Source of the DNA: RGIG5612 sp017511185
GTDB taxonomy: Bacteria > Bacillota > Clostridia > Lachnospirales > Lachnospiraceae
DNA length: 64,000 nt
NCBI GenBank assembly: GCA_017511185.1
Contig: JAFWLF010000144.1
Coordinates: forward strand, 1-64,000
Direction: 5' to 3'
Shown here piece after piece: positions 17,189 through 26,538 of this stretch (position 1 is its first letter; each line of letters starts with the position of its first letter). A program made the translations under genes and the position numbers. The notes beneath the pieces were generated by a model. That model saw only the letters and a list, made by a program, of their open reading frames with translations, had not been told where the DNA came from and made no database searches.

Positions 17189-19360
17189 ATGGCTAACGAA
17201 AGAACAATCAAAAATTATGAACTTCCAATAGAAAATGAAAACCCTGCTAATCCGGCCGAGACCCCGGTTGAATCTGTCATGCAGCAGACGGAACCGATCG
17301 AACTGCCTGCCGAAGAAGCCCAAATGCCTGCTGAAGAAATAGAACAGCAGGACGAACTTGTAGTTGAGGAAGACTGGGAGGACGAGGAAGAGGATTTCAT
17401 CGATTCAGAAGAGTTTGAAGATGAGATGGAAGAACCGGCTGTTTCTGAAGATTGGGAAGACGATTCTGATGAGTGGTCGGAAGAGGAAAAAGACTGGGAA
17501 GACGAAGAGGACTGGGAAGAGGAAGAGAAACCAGTGGCTGCTCCTGTTCGTCAGGTGAAGAGACCGGTTCCGCAGCCTCAAAAAGGAAGATCCAGTCAGA
17601 AAAAGAATAAAAAGAAAAAACATATCGTGATTCCGATCATTAGTGGAATCATTCTGTTATTCCTGGTCATTATGGTCATCATTGGCCTTAGCGAGATGAA
17701 CGGCTTTAAATCTCATGCCAAAAAGATGAAGGCTGATTTGAAGTCTGTTGTATACTGCATTAAAGATGATGATTTTTCCGGTGCGTCAGATGCAATGGAT
17801 GAAGTGGATAATGAAAGATTATATCTTCGCGATAAAATCAATGATCCTTTCTGGTCATTAGTAGCAAAATTCCCGTTTTTAAAAGGTGATATTAAGGCAG
17901 TCAATGAACTGTTGGATATTGTGGATGATGCCTGCAATCTGATTGTACATCCATTTATAGTACAGGCAAAAGGACACCCTCTTTCAGATTTGAAAACTGA
18001 GGGTGGTTTCAATGTCAGATTGATCAATTCTTATCTGGAATTTGCAGAAACGATCGTTCCGGTTGTAGACGAAATGGCTGTCCGCATCAATTCTATAGAA
18101 TTTGGACCTATTTCAAAAGGGGCAGTTGGAGACTATACTGATAAATTGGAATCACTGATCGAGACCTATGAACATTTCAAAAAATACATTCCTCTGGTAG
18201 AAGCTTTCTGCGGACACGGGGAAGATAAGTTTTACATTATGCTGGCACAGAACTCGGCAGAGATTCGTGCATCAGGAGGGTTCCCGGGATCCATGGGAAC
18301 TGTTCGCATCGAGGACGGCGTATTAGATATCGGCGATTTTGTCAGTGTTTACGATCTGCTTCCAATGGGCCAGGCATTTGATTCCGGAATCACGGATCAG
18401 GAAATCCAGCTGTTCGGATATATGTACGCAGGACAATCACATGATGCCTGCTTTAATCCGCATTTTGCCCGCGTTGGTGAGATAACAAAAGCATCTTATG
18501 AGGAATATAATCCGGAGTTCGTGGATGGCATCATTTCTCTGACACCGGCGGTCATTCAGGATATCCTGAATTTCCTTGATGCTACTATTTCTCTGGAAGA
18601 CGGATCCGTTCTGGATGGAACAAATGCGACACGGATCATTCAGAGAGAATTGTATATTATTTATCAGGGCGTAGAAGGATATGCGTTTGTAAATAATGAT
18701 TACGTTGACTCCATGTTTGCGGAAACTGCAAAACAGGCTATGGATGTTTTGGTCAGTAATTTTAAACTGGAAAAACTGCCGGAATATGTGAAGCTCTTTG
18801 AACATGGTTTCCAAAACCGCACCATCATGCTTTGGCTGGCAGATCCGAAAGAAGAAAAACTGGTAGAAGCCGTTGGTGCTTCCGGAAATCTGAATAATGA
18901 CAAAAACAACCCGAAAGCGGGTATCTATTTCAGCGTCTGTGACCCTTCGAAGTTGGGTATGTTTGTTGAGATCATTCCGGAATTAAGCGAGCCAACAGTG
19001 CTGCCGAATGGTTCCAGAGAGTATACCATGAAGGTCACTCTGAATAATTATCTGAATGAGTATTTAGATGAATACTTTATTAATTCCTGGTTCGTTTTAG
19101 GCGGATATGGAGGAAACATCCAGAGTTATGTTTATTTCTTCGCACCTGCAGGCGGAACAGTCAGTGATTTCGAGATTGAACCATTGATCTGGCAGGATGT
19201 TATGCTGGATGAATACGAAGATCTGGAAGTAGGTTATATGTTGAACCTCTTCCTGGTGCCGGATGAACCAATTACCGTCACTTACAAAATTACAACGGCT
19301 CCGGGTGTAGAGACTCCGCTGACGATAGATATGACTCCGACGCTGCAGGACTACAGGTAA
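17189..19360 (+). CDS. DUF4012-domain membrane protein with highly acidic cytoplasmic N-terminus
   Basis: The 723-residue protein has three parts. Residues 1-120 are extraordinarily acidic with recurring D-W-E-D/E blocks (EDWEDEEEDF, SEDWEDDSDEW, KDWEDEEDWEEEE). Residues 125-150 are basic (RQVKRPV, KKNKKKKH), leading into one membrane helix at about 150-172 (HIVIPIISGIILLFLVIMVI). The long extracellular part contains NSAEIRASGGFPGSMG, the signature of DUF4012 proteins, which often sit in polysaccharide loci but lack a defined role. The following kinase-nucleotidyltransferase gene begins 4 bp later. It may be an envelope assembly factor; the acidic head could bind a basic cytoplasmic partner, which is inference. 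Confidence 0.85.
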   Translation: MANERTIKNYELPIENENPANPAETPVESVMQQTEPIELPAEEAQMPAEEIEQQDELVVEEDWEDEEEDFIDSEEFEDEMEEPAVSEDWEDDSDEWSEEEKDWEDEEDWEEEEKPVAAPVRQVKRPVPQPQKGRSSQKKNKKKKHIVIPIISGIILLFLVIMVIIGLSEMNGFKSHAKKMKADLKSVVYCIKDDDFSGASDAMDEVDNERLYLRDKINDPFWSLVAKFPFLKGDIKAVNELLDIVDDACNLIVHPFIVQAKGHPLSDLKTEGGFNVRLINSYLEFAETIVPVVDEMAVRINSIEFGPISKGAVGDYTDKLESLIETYEHFKKYIPLVEAFCGHGEDKFYIMLAQNSAEIRASGGFPGSMGTVRIEDGVLDIGDFVSVYDLLPMGQAFDSGITDQEIQLFGYMYAGQSHDACFNPHFARVGEITKASYEEYNPEFVDGIISLTPAVIQDILNFLDATISLEDGSVLDGTNATRIIQRELYIIYQGVEGYAFVNNDYVDSMFAETAKQAMDVLVSNFKLEKLPEYVKLFEHGFQNRTIMLWLADPKEEKLVEAVGASGNLNNDKNNPKAGIYFSVCDPSKLGMFVEIIPELSEPTVLPNGSREYTMKVTLNNYLNEYLDEYFINSWFVLGGYGGNIQSYVYFFAPAGGTVSDFEIEPLIWQDVMLDEYEDLEVGYMLNLFLVPDEPITVTYKITTAPGVETPLTIDMTPTLQDYR

Positions 19361-19364
19361 AGCT

Positions 19365-21284
19365 ATGGAAAAGGGAATTGAACTTTTTGTTCCCGGACGC
19401 CTCTGCCTGCTGGGCGAACACAGCGACTGGGCCGGAAAATACAGAAATACCAACGAAAAAATAGAAAAGGGCTATGCTATTGTTACGGGTATTGAAGAAG
19501 GCATCCATGCTTTTGCTTATCCGGATGAGCGTCTGATCATAGAATACACTTCAGATGCCGATCTGGTTTTCTCCTGTGACATGAAAGCAGAAGCCTTGCA
19601 AAAGGTCGCAGAAGAAGGCGGCTTTTTTTGCTATATAGCCGGAACTGCTTTTGCCATTAAGGAGCGCTATAATGTGGGCGGTGTCAGGATCGTGATCGAT
19701 CATGTGACTCTGCCGATGAAAAAAGGCCTTTCTTCCAGTGCAGCTATCTGTGTTCTGGTCACCCGCGCATTCAATCAGATCTATCATTTGCATCTGAATA
19801 CCAGAGGAGAGATGAATCTTGCCTATGAAGGTGAGATCACTACGCCTTCCCGCTGTGGCAAGCTGGATCAGGCCTGTGCCTATGGAAAGAAGCCCGTGCT
19901 GATGACTTTTGATGGTGACCGTATTTCGGTAAAAAATATTGAGGTAGGTGCGGATCTGTATTTTGTGTTTGCGGATCTGAAGGCTGGAAAAGATACCATC
20001 AAGATCCTGGCAGATCTGAACCGCTGCTATCCATTTGCACAGAACGAAACAGAGCAGAAAGTTCAGGAATACCTGGGAAGGATCAATAAAGAGAACATTG
20101 AGAAAGGTCTGGAGCTGATCCGACAGGGAAATGCAGAAGGCCTTGGCCTCTTGATGACCCGTGCACAAGAGATGTTTGATGAATACCTGGCTCCGGCTTG
20201 TCCGTCTGAATTGACGGCACCTATCCTGCATCAAACTCTGCAGGATCCACATGTGAAGAGTCTGATCTATGGTGCAAAAGGTGTAGGGTCCGGTGGAGAC
20301 GGGGCAGCGCAGTTCCTGGTCAAAGATGCTAAAGCACAGGCAGAACTGAAGCAGTATCTGGAAGAAGATCTCCGAATGACTGCCTATACATTAACGCTGA
20401 ATCAGACCAAGCCGATCACCAAGGCAATCATTCCGGCTGCGGGCAATGGCGTACGAATGTTCCCAATCTCCAAGATCCTGAGGAAAGCCTTTCTGCCAAT
20501 CATTGATAAAGACGGCATCATCAAGCCAGCTATTATGGTGCTTCTGGAAGAATTGGACGATGCAGGCATTGATCGGATTGCCATTGTAATCGACAGGGAA
20601 GACCGAAAAGATTATGAGAACTTCTTTGAGAAAGAATTGAGCAATGAGATCGCGCAGAAACTGTCGCCATCCCTTTTAGAATATGAATCTAAAATCCAGC
20701 GTATCGGTAAAAAGATTGAATACATCTATCAGGACGAAAAGCTGGGATTGGGACATGCGGTTTCACTCTGCGAAGAGTTTGCTGATGGAGACCCAGTGCT
20801 GCTGGTTCTGGGCGATCAGCTTTATAAAACAACAAGCTATTTAAGCTGCACCAGACAGCTTTTAGACAGCTATTCAAAAGACAGCAAGCTGATGATATCT
20901 GTCATTCCGGTGCCAATTGGGGAGGTTTCCCGGTATGGCATTCTGACCGGAAAGATTGAGAATCATGATGATTTCTTTGTGGTTGACCGGATGGTAGAAA
21001 AGCCGGAAGCCTCTTATGCGGAGGAATACTTGTTCACTAATTCCGGCGGCGAGAAAAAATACTTTGCTGTATTTGGAGAATATATTCTGACACCGGCTGT
21101 TTTCCGCCAATTGAGGGAAAACATTGCTGCCGGGATCCTCGAAAAAGGCGAATTCCAATTGACCGGAGCCTTAGACAAGGTTCGCGAAAAAGAAGGCATG
21201 ATCGCATTCCTGACAGATGGGGAAATGCTGGATATCGGGGATGTGACGGCTTATCAGAAAGCCTTGCTTAAAAAAATGGATTAA
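19365..21284 (+). CDS. Bifunctional GHMP-family sugar kinase / sugar nucleotidyltransferase
   Basis: This 639-residue fusion has two complete domains. Residues 1-345 are a GHMP kinase: motif 1 PGRLCLLGEHSDW (10-22), the ATP loop KKGLSSSAA (119-127), and motif 3 GVGSGGDGAAQF (about 306-317). Residues 350-639 are a GalU/RmlA-type nucleotidyltransferase starting KAIIPAAGNGVRMFP, with GLGHAV and LGDQLY further on. A kinase feeding a pyrophosphorylase is the logic of sugar salvage, as in Bacteroides Fkp, but there the order is nucleotidyltransferase first. GEHSDW resembles galactokinase and heptokinase signatures. The sugar is unknown. The gene is 4 bp after the DUF4012 gene and converges with a minus-strand operon. 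Confidence 0.87.
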   Translation: MEKGIELFVPGRLCLLGEHSDWAGKYRNTNEKIEKGYAIVTGIEEGIHAFAYPDERLIIEYTSDADLVFSCDMKAEALQKVAEEGGFFCYIAGTAFAIKERYNVGGVRIVIDHVTLPMKKGLSSSAAICVLVTRAFNQIYHLHLNTRGEMNLAYEGEITTPSRCGKLDQACAYGKKPVLMTFDGDRISVKNIEVGADLYFVFADLKAGKDTIKILADLNRCYPFAQNETEQKVQEYLGRINKENIEKGLELIRQGNAEGLGLLMTRAQEMFDEYLAPACPSELTAPILHQTLQDPHVKSLIYGAKGVGSGGDGAAQFLVKDAKAQAELKQYLEEDLRMTAYTLTLNQTKPITKAIIPAAGNGVRMFPISKILRKAFLPIIDKDGIIKPAIMVLLEELDDAGIDRIAIVIDREDRKDYENFFEKELSNEIAQKLSPSLLEYESKIQRIGKKIEYIYQDEKLGLGHAVSLCEEFADGDPVLLVLGDQLYKTTSYLSCTRQLLDSYSKDSKLMISVIPVPIGEVSRYGILTGKIENHDDFFVVDRMVEKPEASYAEEYLFTNSGGEKKYFAVFGEYILTPAVFRQLRENIAAGILEKGEFQLTGALDKVREKEGMIAFLTDGEMLDIGDVTAYQKALLKKMD

Positions 21285-21293
21285 GCAGATACG

Positions 21294-21995
21294 TCAGTTC
21301 AGTTCGTCGCAGGCTTTCTGCAGCCGTTCGTAGAAGAGACCAACATGGTAACCATCCATCAGGCCATGATGTGTCTGGCTGGACAGCGGCATCCAAATCT
21401 TTCCGTCTCTTTCAAAGTACTTTCCAAAACTCATTTTCGGGGCATTATCCACCCCATTGTGAATGATGGTCCGAATGAACCCGGTATATTCAACCCACGG
21501 AACACTGGTGTAGTTTATGATGTCCAGCTTGTGGCGGACGCGTCCCTGCATATCTTCCGGCGTTGCAGCTTCCTGATTCTCATGGGTTTTCTTACAGAAT
21601 TCTATAATATCTGCACAAGGCCAAGGGCCTTCTCCGATGACAAAGATCTCTTCGCCTTTTTTAATATGATTGACAGTTGGACGGGTATGATCGATCACAA
21701 ACGGCTTTCCATCAATAAAGCGATAACGGTAATTCTCAATAGAATCAACTGTTTGATTACATAGGTAGACCATGACGAGATTGAAAGAAATGCCGTGTTT
21801 ATGTGCAAATGCAAGTGGCTTTGTCACATCCACATTTGCCGTGATCACGATGTATGGAAAATCTGTTCCCAGATAATTGTAGAAGAGCCGTTTCCTTTTC
21901 CAACTGTCGATATCGATCCATTGGATACTGTTTGTCTCTGCGTCATAAAAACTGTTGTCGCTTTCTCCGTATTCTTTTGCAAACAAATCTTCCAT
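21294..21995 (-). CDS. Chloramphenicol acetyltransferase-fold (CatA-like) acyltransferase
   Basis: The 233-residue protein carries the CAT catalytic motif near its C-terminus (QTHHGLMDGYHVGLFYE), with the histidine of HHxxxDG, and the trimer-type FNLVMVYL and SVPW segments. It is about the length of classical CATs. It is the last gene of a seven-gene minus-strand surface-polymer operon, 18 bp after the cytidylyltransferase, with an AGAGGAA site. This context makes acylation of a glycan building block or amino substituent at least as likely as drug resistance. Substrate choice cannot be judged from sequence alone. Confidence 0.85.
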   Translation of the reverse strand: MEDLFAKEYGESDNSFYDAETNSIQWIDIDSWKRKRLFYNYLGTDFPYIVITANVDVTKPLAFAHKHGISFNLVMVYLCNQTVDSIENYRYRFIDGKPFVIDHTRPTVNHIKKGEEIFVIGEGPWPCADIIEFCKKTHENQEAATPEDMQGRVRHKLDIINYTSVPWVEYTGFIRTIIHNGVDNAPKMSFGKYFERDGKIWMPLSSQTHHGLMDGYHVGLFYERLQKACDELN

Positions 21996-22013
21996 AATTC
22001 AAATTCCTCTTGA

Positions 22014-22724
22014 TTACTTATCAGGATTGGCAGCACAATACTTCAGTACTCGTTGATAATCTTCAATCGTATCCACTTCAGACCAGAAACACCCGTTAAC
22101 ATCAACCGTGTGTATGTCTTCTTCGCCAACATAAGAGTAGAGGACATTTTCCCACCAGAGGTCATAATTCCCATTTTCAATAAGCTCCCACAGGCGGTCA
22201 TGAAATTTCTTTATCCATTGATTCTTTAATACGGCAATTCCAACGTATTCGCAGTTTCGTTCCTCACGAAGCAGTTCTTTTCCATATTTTTGAAGGACAT
22301 GATCTTTACTGTAAAAGAAGTAATCCCCTTCATCAGCTCTGGAATAATCGGAAAGGAAAAAATTATCATATGGAGCAGCAAACGCAAGATCCAACATTTC
22401 CTGTGTGTAATAGACATCTGCATTTGCGATAAAGAGCTCTTGTGTATTGAATTCGCGGGCAGCATACCAGAGACTGCCAATGCTGTTTGTGACTTTGTAA
22501 AATGGATTGTAATAAACAGTCACAGAATAATCTTTGATTGCTTCTTCTATTCTCTTATGCTGAAAACCGGTTATGATGACAATCTCCATGCCGTTTTTCT
22601 TCAGCAGGTCGAGTGTATGCAGCAACAGCGGTTTTCCATTCACTTCTACAAGGCTTTTCGGCATTTGACCGATATCCTTGACGATACGGCTCCCAACACC
22701 TGCCGCTAATAAAATGGCTTTCAT
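22014..22724 (-). CDS. LicC/PntC-like cytidylyltransferase
   Basis: This 236-residue nucleotidyltransferase begins MKAILLAAGVGSRI and continues MPKSLVEVNGKPLL, the CTP-binding loop of LicC-type enzymes. It then has NPFYKVTNSIGSLWYA, NADVYY for the first metal aspartate, and near the end FWSEVDTIEDYQRV, the second metal site shared with phosphocholine and 2-aminoethylphosphonate cytidylyltransferases. Its start overlaps the aminotransferase stop by 4 bp (ATGA). In PntC proteins a cytidylyltransferase is fused to an aminotransferase, so this coupled pair may make a CDP-activated amine. No PepM or phosphonopyruvate decarboxylase is in view, so CDP-choline remains equally possible. Confidence 0.85.
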   Translation of the reverse strand: MKAILLAAGVGSRIVKDIGQMPKSLVEVNGKPLLLHTLDLLKKNGMEIVIITGFQHKRIEEAIKDYSVTVYYNPFYKVTNSIGSLWYAAREFNTQELFIANADVYYTQEMLDLAFAAPYDNFFLSDYSRADEGDYFFYSKDHVLQKYGKELLREERNCEYVGIAVLKNQWIKKFHDRLWELIENGNYDLWWENVLYSYVGEEDIHTVDVNGCFWSEVDTIEDYQRVLKYCAANPDK

Positions 22725-23779
22725 TTCTGTAGTTCCTTTCCAAGTAAATCAACCAATAGATCAAAATCTTCTAATTTTAAATTTCCCATATGTCCTACTC
22801 GCAGCTGTAAGTCCTTCCAGTCTCCGCCGGATGGTGTCAGGAATATTTCATAGTTTTCCTTTAAACTTTCATAAACTGCGGTAGCATTTTTTTCCGGGAA
22901 TAAAACAGGAGTACAGCAGTTGGATAACGGAATATCCGGAATCTGCAAAGGAAGAACGGAAATCTTTTCACGGAAATACTTTGCCCGTTCTGCATGCAAT
23001 GCAATCTCTTCTTCCACCCCTTTTTCGGAGATAGAAGCAAGCCTCTGGTGCAGTGCCAGCATTGTTCCGATTGCTGAGGTAAATGGAGGCTGCCCCCGTT
23101 TCTGGTTTTCCAGATAGGAATGAAAATTGAAATAATAAGTAGATGCATTCTGTTCTGCGCGAAGCTGTGCTTTTTTTGACAAAGCAACAAGAGCTGCCCC
23201 TGGAGAAAGCGAAAGGGCTTTCTGACTGGCAGTAAAAAGGACATCAATTCCCTGCTTTTCCATATTGATCGGGTCAGCCAGATATGCACTGACGGCATCC
23301 ACAATAAACAGCATATCATTTTCCCGGCAGAATGCCCCTAAGAAATCCAGATCATATTTCTGTCCGGTACTGGTGTCACAGGCATTTACTAAAAGAGCAG
23401 TATAGCCCTTCCCTGCGTAAGAGCGGAATTCTTTTTTTGAAAAAACTTCTTGAAAAGCAATATCATAGGTATCATATGGAATCTTATATAGTTCGCAGAT
23501 TTCTGCAAACCGTTTTCCGAAACTGCCACCATTGATAATAAGCGCTTTATCTTTTTGCGTCAGCGTATTAGCTACAGCAGCATCCATCGCCCCTGTTCCG
23601 CTGCAGGTCAAGGCAGCAAAACCGGTTCCTTCCGGTGCGTATACGGACTGCAGGAACCATTTTTCGCAATCTTTCATAAGATCGCCAAATTCCTGCGTCC
23701 GGAAATATGGAAGCTGCGTTCCCTCAATCTGCAATGTTTCCGGATACATTTGCACCGGGCCAACTGTAAATAGTTTCAT
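22721..23779 (-). CDS. Class V PLP-dependent aminotransferase (AEP/alanine-glyoxylate type)
   Basis: The 352-residue fold-type I enzyme starts KLFTVGPVQMYPETL, the entry signature of the alanine-glyoxylate/2-aminoethylphosphonate aminotransferase family. The PLP-binding region is FIVDAVSAY followed by LFTASQKALSLSPGAALV, with the Schiff-base lysine in SQKAL. The C-terminal RVGHMG arginine is the carboxylate contact. It overlaps both neighbours by 4 bp: the flippase fusion upstream and the cytidylyltransferase downstream. Such coupling suggests it supplies an amino compound to the CTP-dependent enzyme, or an aminated sugar precursor. The exact substrate is open. Confidence 0.85.
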   Translation of the reverse strand: MKLFTVGPVQMYPETLQIEGTQLPYFRTQEFGDLMKDCEKWFLQSVYAPEGTGFAALTCSGTGAMDAAVANTLTQKDKALIINGGSFGKRFAEICELYKIPYDTYDIAFQEVFSKKEFRSYAGKGYTALLVNACDTSTGQKYDLDFLGAFCRENDMLFIVDAVSAYLADPINMEKQGIDVLFTASQKALSLSPGAALVALSKKAQLRAEQNASTYYFNFHSYLENQKRGQPPFTSAIGTMLALHQRLASISEKGVEEEIALHAERAKYFREKISVLPLQIPDIPLSNCCTPVLFPEKNATAVYESLKENYEIFLTPSGGDWKDLQLRVGHMGNLKLEDFDLLVDLLGKELQK

Positions 23780-26538
23780 ACGTTATTAACCTGCTTTCCG
23801 TTTTTCAGATAGGATTCTTTTAATAATGATACAAAGTATTTCAGACAGTCATTCTTAAGGAAAATGAGAAGCAGGACGCCATTGATAAGAAGGAAACAAA
23901 TAACAGCGTCTGTAATCAGTAAGAGAAAACCATCTGCGGTGATCAGCTTATTGATCCACCATACGATGAAAGCGGAAAAAGAGCTGACACAAAGGAAAAC
24001 GCCTAAATACCCGGCTGTTTCCATAGCATAATTCTTATAACTGCGCAAAAACAGTTTTTTATAAACAAATTTTGGATAGCTGAAGCACCATAGAGAGAGA
24101 GAACTGACGATCGTTCCCATAAACACGCCGGCTAAACCAAAGATCTTCAGCAAAATAATGGAAGCAACCAAATTGACAGCGGATTCCAGCAACGGGACAA
24201 AACGATTCTCATAAAAGATGCCTGCTGCATCCTGAAAAGCATTATAGGATCCACGCATTAACATTTGGAAGAACTGTATGGTCAATGTGATCACAACCGC
24301 ATAGGAAAGGAGATACTGACCGCCGAACCACCAGCTGATAAATGGCTGGATCAGGATCAAAAGGGCAGAGGCAGCAAAAGTGGAGATCCAGAAATTCATA
24401 AAACGAATTCGGCGGAACACCAGGAAAACATGCTCTTTGTCATCAGATACCAGCATGTTGCCAACACTTGGGGTTAATGCCGCAAGTGCGGGATTAAACA
24501 GTTTTGTCAGCGCATCGATGACCAGATAATAATTGCTGTATAGACCTGCAGCCGTGAGAGAGAAGAAAACGGAAATCAGGATATTGTCGGTTCCCCCTAC
24601 CACAAAAGAGCCAATTTTATGGAAAACAAGTGCACCAGTCTTTTTCCGGATATCCGCCCGGATCTCTTTTTCCAAAGGCTGGACTGGTTTTACTTTCAGA
24701 AAAGCGTATTGTCTGTTTACCAGAAGTGTGATCGCTACGTTTTCCAAAATACGGAATATCAGTTTGGTCAACAGGTACAGATAATAATTGTGTGTAAAAT
24801 ACAGCATCAGGAGCTGTCCTGAATTCATACCGATCAGATACAGCATATGAATGATACTGATATAGAAGTTTTTCTGGTCCGCATAAAGAATTGCCCGTTT
24901 ATAACTCAGGAAGTAGGAGAATACTACATCTGCAAGGAAAAACAGATAGATCCAGGTTATATTAACGTTCGCCTCGGTCGGCTTGGCAATATATGGCAGC
25001 AGCGGGATCATGCAGGCACCGACAACTGCGATGACTAAGGCGATAATATGAAAGGCTTTTCGATAAAAGCGCATGAGGGAACGGATCGTTTCCTGATCAT
25101 TTTCTTTTAGAGGCTTGTAAAGGTTATAAATGACCGCCTCCCCAATGCCAAGATCTGCTATAGCAAGCAGTGCAATGACATTAGTAAAAAGACCGTTCAA
25201 TCCGGCGTATTCCAGTCCAAGAATATTGATAAATAATTTCTGTGCGAGCAGTCCGATCAGAATGGCAGTTACACTGGCAAAAATAGTAAAGATAAAATTA
25301 CGGGCCGATTTTTCCGTTCTGCTTTTTTCCCTGCTTTGGCATGCGGCTTCCAGATCCCGTTTTCGTTGCAGATCAGCGAAGGATTGCAGATCTTTGCAGT
25401 GATATGCAAAGAGGAACAGGTAAAAGAAGAAGGAAAATGCATATTGCTCCACCACAAACATGAAGAAAAATGCACCAGTGAAGAGCGCGATCCATTTGGC
25501 AACCTGCGTCTTGCGTTCCTGGAAAAGCCGGATGATGACAAACACCAGAATCGCCAGGAAGATGATAAGGCCGATGATACCGGCTTTATACAGCATTTCC
25601 ATGTATTGGTTATGGGTTGTTTCGCCAATTCCCGGATACGCATAGGTCTGATATCCGTGACCAAGGATTGGATGTTCTTTTATAGCCTTGACAGCACCAT
25701 CCCAGATTATAAGACGATAGGAAAGATCAGGCCGTTTATGCAGGATATCAACGATCAGCCAGTAAAAAAGGTCCAGCCTCCGAAAGACAACCAGGACCAG
25801 ATTCAATACAAGCCCAATTCCGGTATACGTCAGAATATTCATAACTTTGGTCAGATTCAGTATCTTAGGAATCACTATGATGATCGTGATTGGGACAAGC
25901 ACTAAAATGGCCGTCATGTTTCTGACCAGAAAAGCAGATACAAGAGTCAAGGCCAATCCAATATAAACCAGATAGGTCCTCTTTTTGTCGCAAACAGTAG
26001 TATATATGACTGCAAAAATAAGAAATGCCAGTTGGTAAGGAATATGTCCGCTTTTATACCCGAGCAGCCAGCAAGCAGAAAACTGGAGGTAATTATACAT
26101 ACCGTTTTTGAAAATGAGAACAGATAGGAGGTTCAGGATAAGAAGTGCTCCGAAAAATCCCATTTCTGCCTGAAGATAACGCCGCAGATCAGTTAAAATT
26201 CCATACTCCGTCAGTAAACCAAAAAGAAGTGTTGCAAAAGCATATTCCAAAGCTCGTTTAAGCCCGGCGCCATTTAAAGCAGAGGCCAGACACATCAGAC
26301 CTAGAAGTGCTGCAAACAAAATAAAAAGTGGAGATGTTTTCTTCCATAAACGTTCTTTTACAAACAGAAATAGAATAATGACCCCGACAATCAACTGGCT
26401 GAGGGTATAGACCTTTCCTGCCCAGCTGACAGTTGCTACGAAATAATCAATTTGAAAAAAAGGAAGTGAAAGCAGAACAAAAAGAATGATTCGTTTCCTG
26501 CCTGCTGTCCTGTTGGTTGTTGTTACATTTTGTTCCAT
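23776..26538 (-). CDS. Second Wzy-Wzx fusion: polymerase-like domain joined to a flippase
   Basis: This 920-residue membrane protein has the same order as the fusion at 11423. Residues 1-385 are an O-antigen-ligase/polymerase-like domain with the loop GHGYQTYAYPGIGETTHNQY, whose HNQY is typical of Wzy_C/WaaL proteins. A charged linker (QRKRDLEAACQSREKSRTEK) follows, then a flippase from about residue 410 (NFIFTIFASVTAILIGLLAQ). The halves differ clearly in sequence from the first fusion. The ATG at 26538 is preferred; a TTG lies 12 bases upstream. It overlaps the upstream glycosyltransferase by 16 bp and the downstream aminotransferase by 4 bp, inside a tightly coupled operon. Confidence 0.87.
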   Translation of the reverse strand: MEQNVTTTNRTAGRKRIILFVLLSLPFFQIDYFVATVSWAGKVYTLSQLIVGVIILFLFVKERLWKKTSPLFILFAALLGLMCLASALNGAGLKRALEYAFATLLFGLLTEYGILTDLRRYLQAEMGFFGALLILNLLSVLIFKNGMYNYLQFSACWLLGYKSGHIPYQLAFLIFAVIYTTVCDKKRTYLVYIGLALTLVSAFLVRNMTAILVLVPITIIIVIPKILNLTKVMNILTYTGIGLVLNLVLVVFRRLDLFYWLIVDILHKRPDLSYRLIIWDGAVKAIKEHPILGHGYQTYAYPGIGETTHNQYMEMLYKAGIIGLIIFLAILVFVIIRLFQERKTQVAKWIALFTGAFFFMFVVEQYAFSFFFYLFLFAYHCKDLQSFADLQRKRDLEAACQSREKSRTEKSARNFIFTIFASVTAILIGLLAQKLFINILGLEYAGLNGLFTNVIALLAIADLGIGEAVIYNLYKPLKENDQETIRSLMRFYRKAFHIIALVIAVVGACMIPLLPYIAKPTEANVNITWIYLFFLADVVFSYFLSYKRAILYADQKNFYISIIHMLYLIGMNSGQLLMLYFTHNYYLYLLTKLIFRILENVAITLLVNRQYAFLKVKPVQPLEKEIRADIRKKTGALVFHKIGSFVVGGTDNILISVFFSLTAAGLYSNYYLVIDALTKLFNPALAALTPSVGNMLVSDDKEHVFLVFRRIRFMNFWISTFAASALLILIQPFISWWFGGQYLLSYAVVITLTIQFFQMLMRGSYNAFQDAAGIFYENRFVPLLESAVNLVASIILLKIFGLAGVFMGTIVSSLSLWCFSYPKFVYKKLFLRSYKNYAMETAGYLGVFLCVSSFSAFIVWWINKLITADGFLLLITDAVICFLLINGVLLLIFLKNDCLKYFVSLLKESYLKNGKQVNNV

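Noticed and set aside
19551..20252. A 233-codon minus-strand frame within the kinase-nucleotidyltransferase gene
   Set aside because: It mirrors the GHMP kinase coding sequence and shows no family features.
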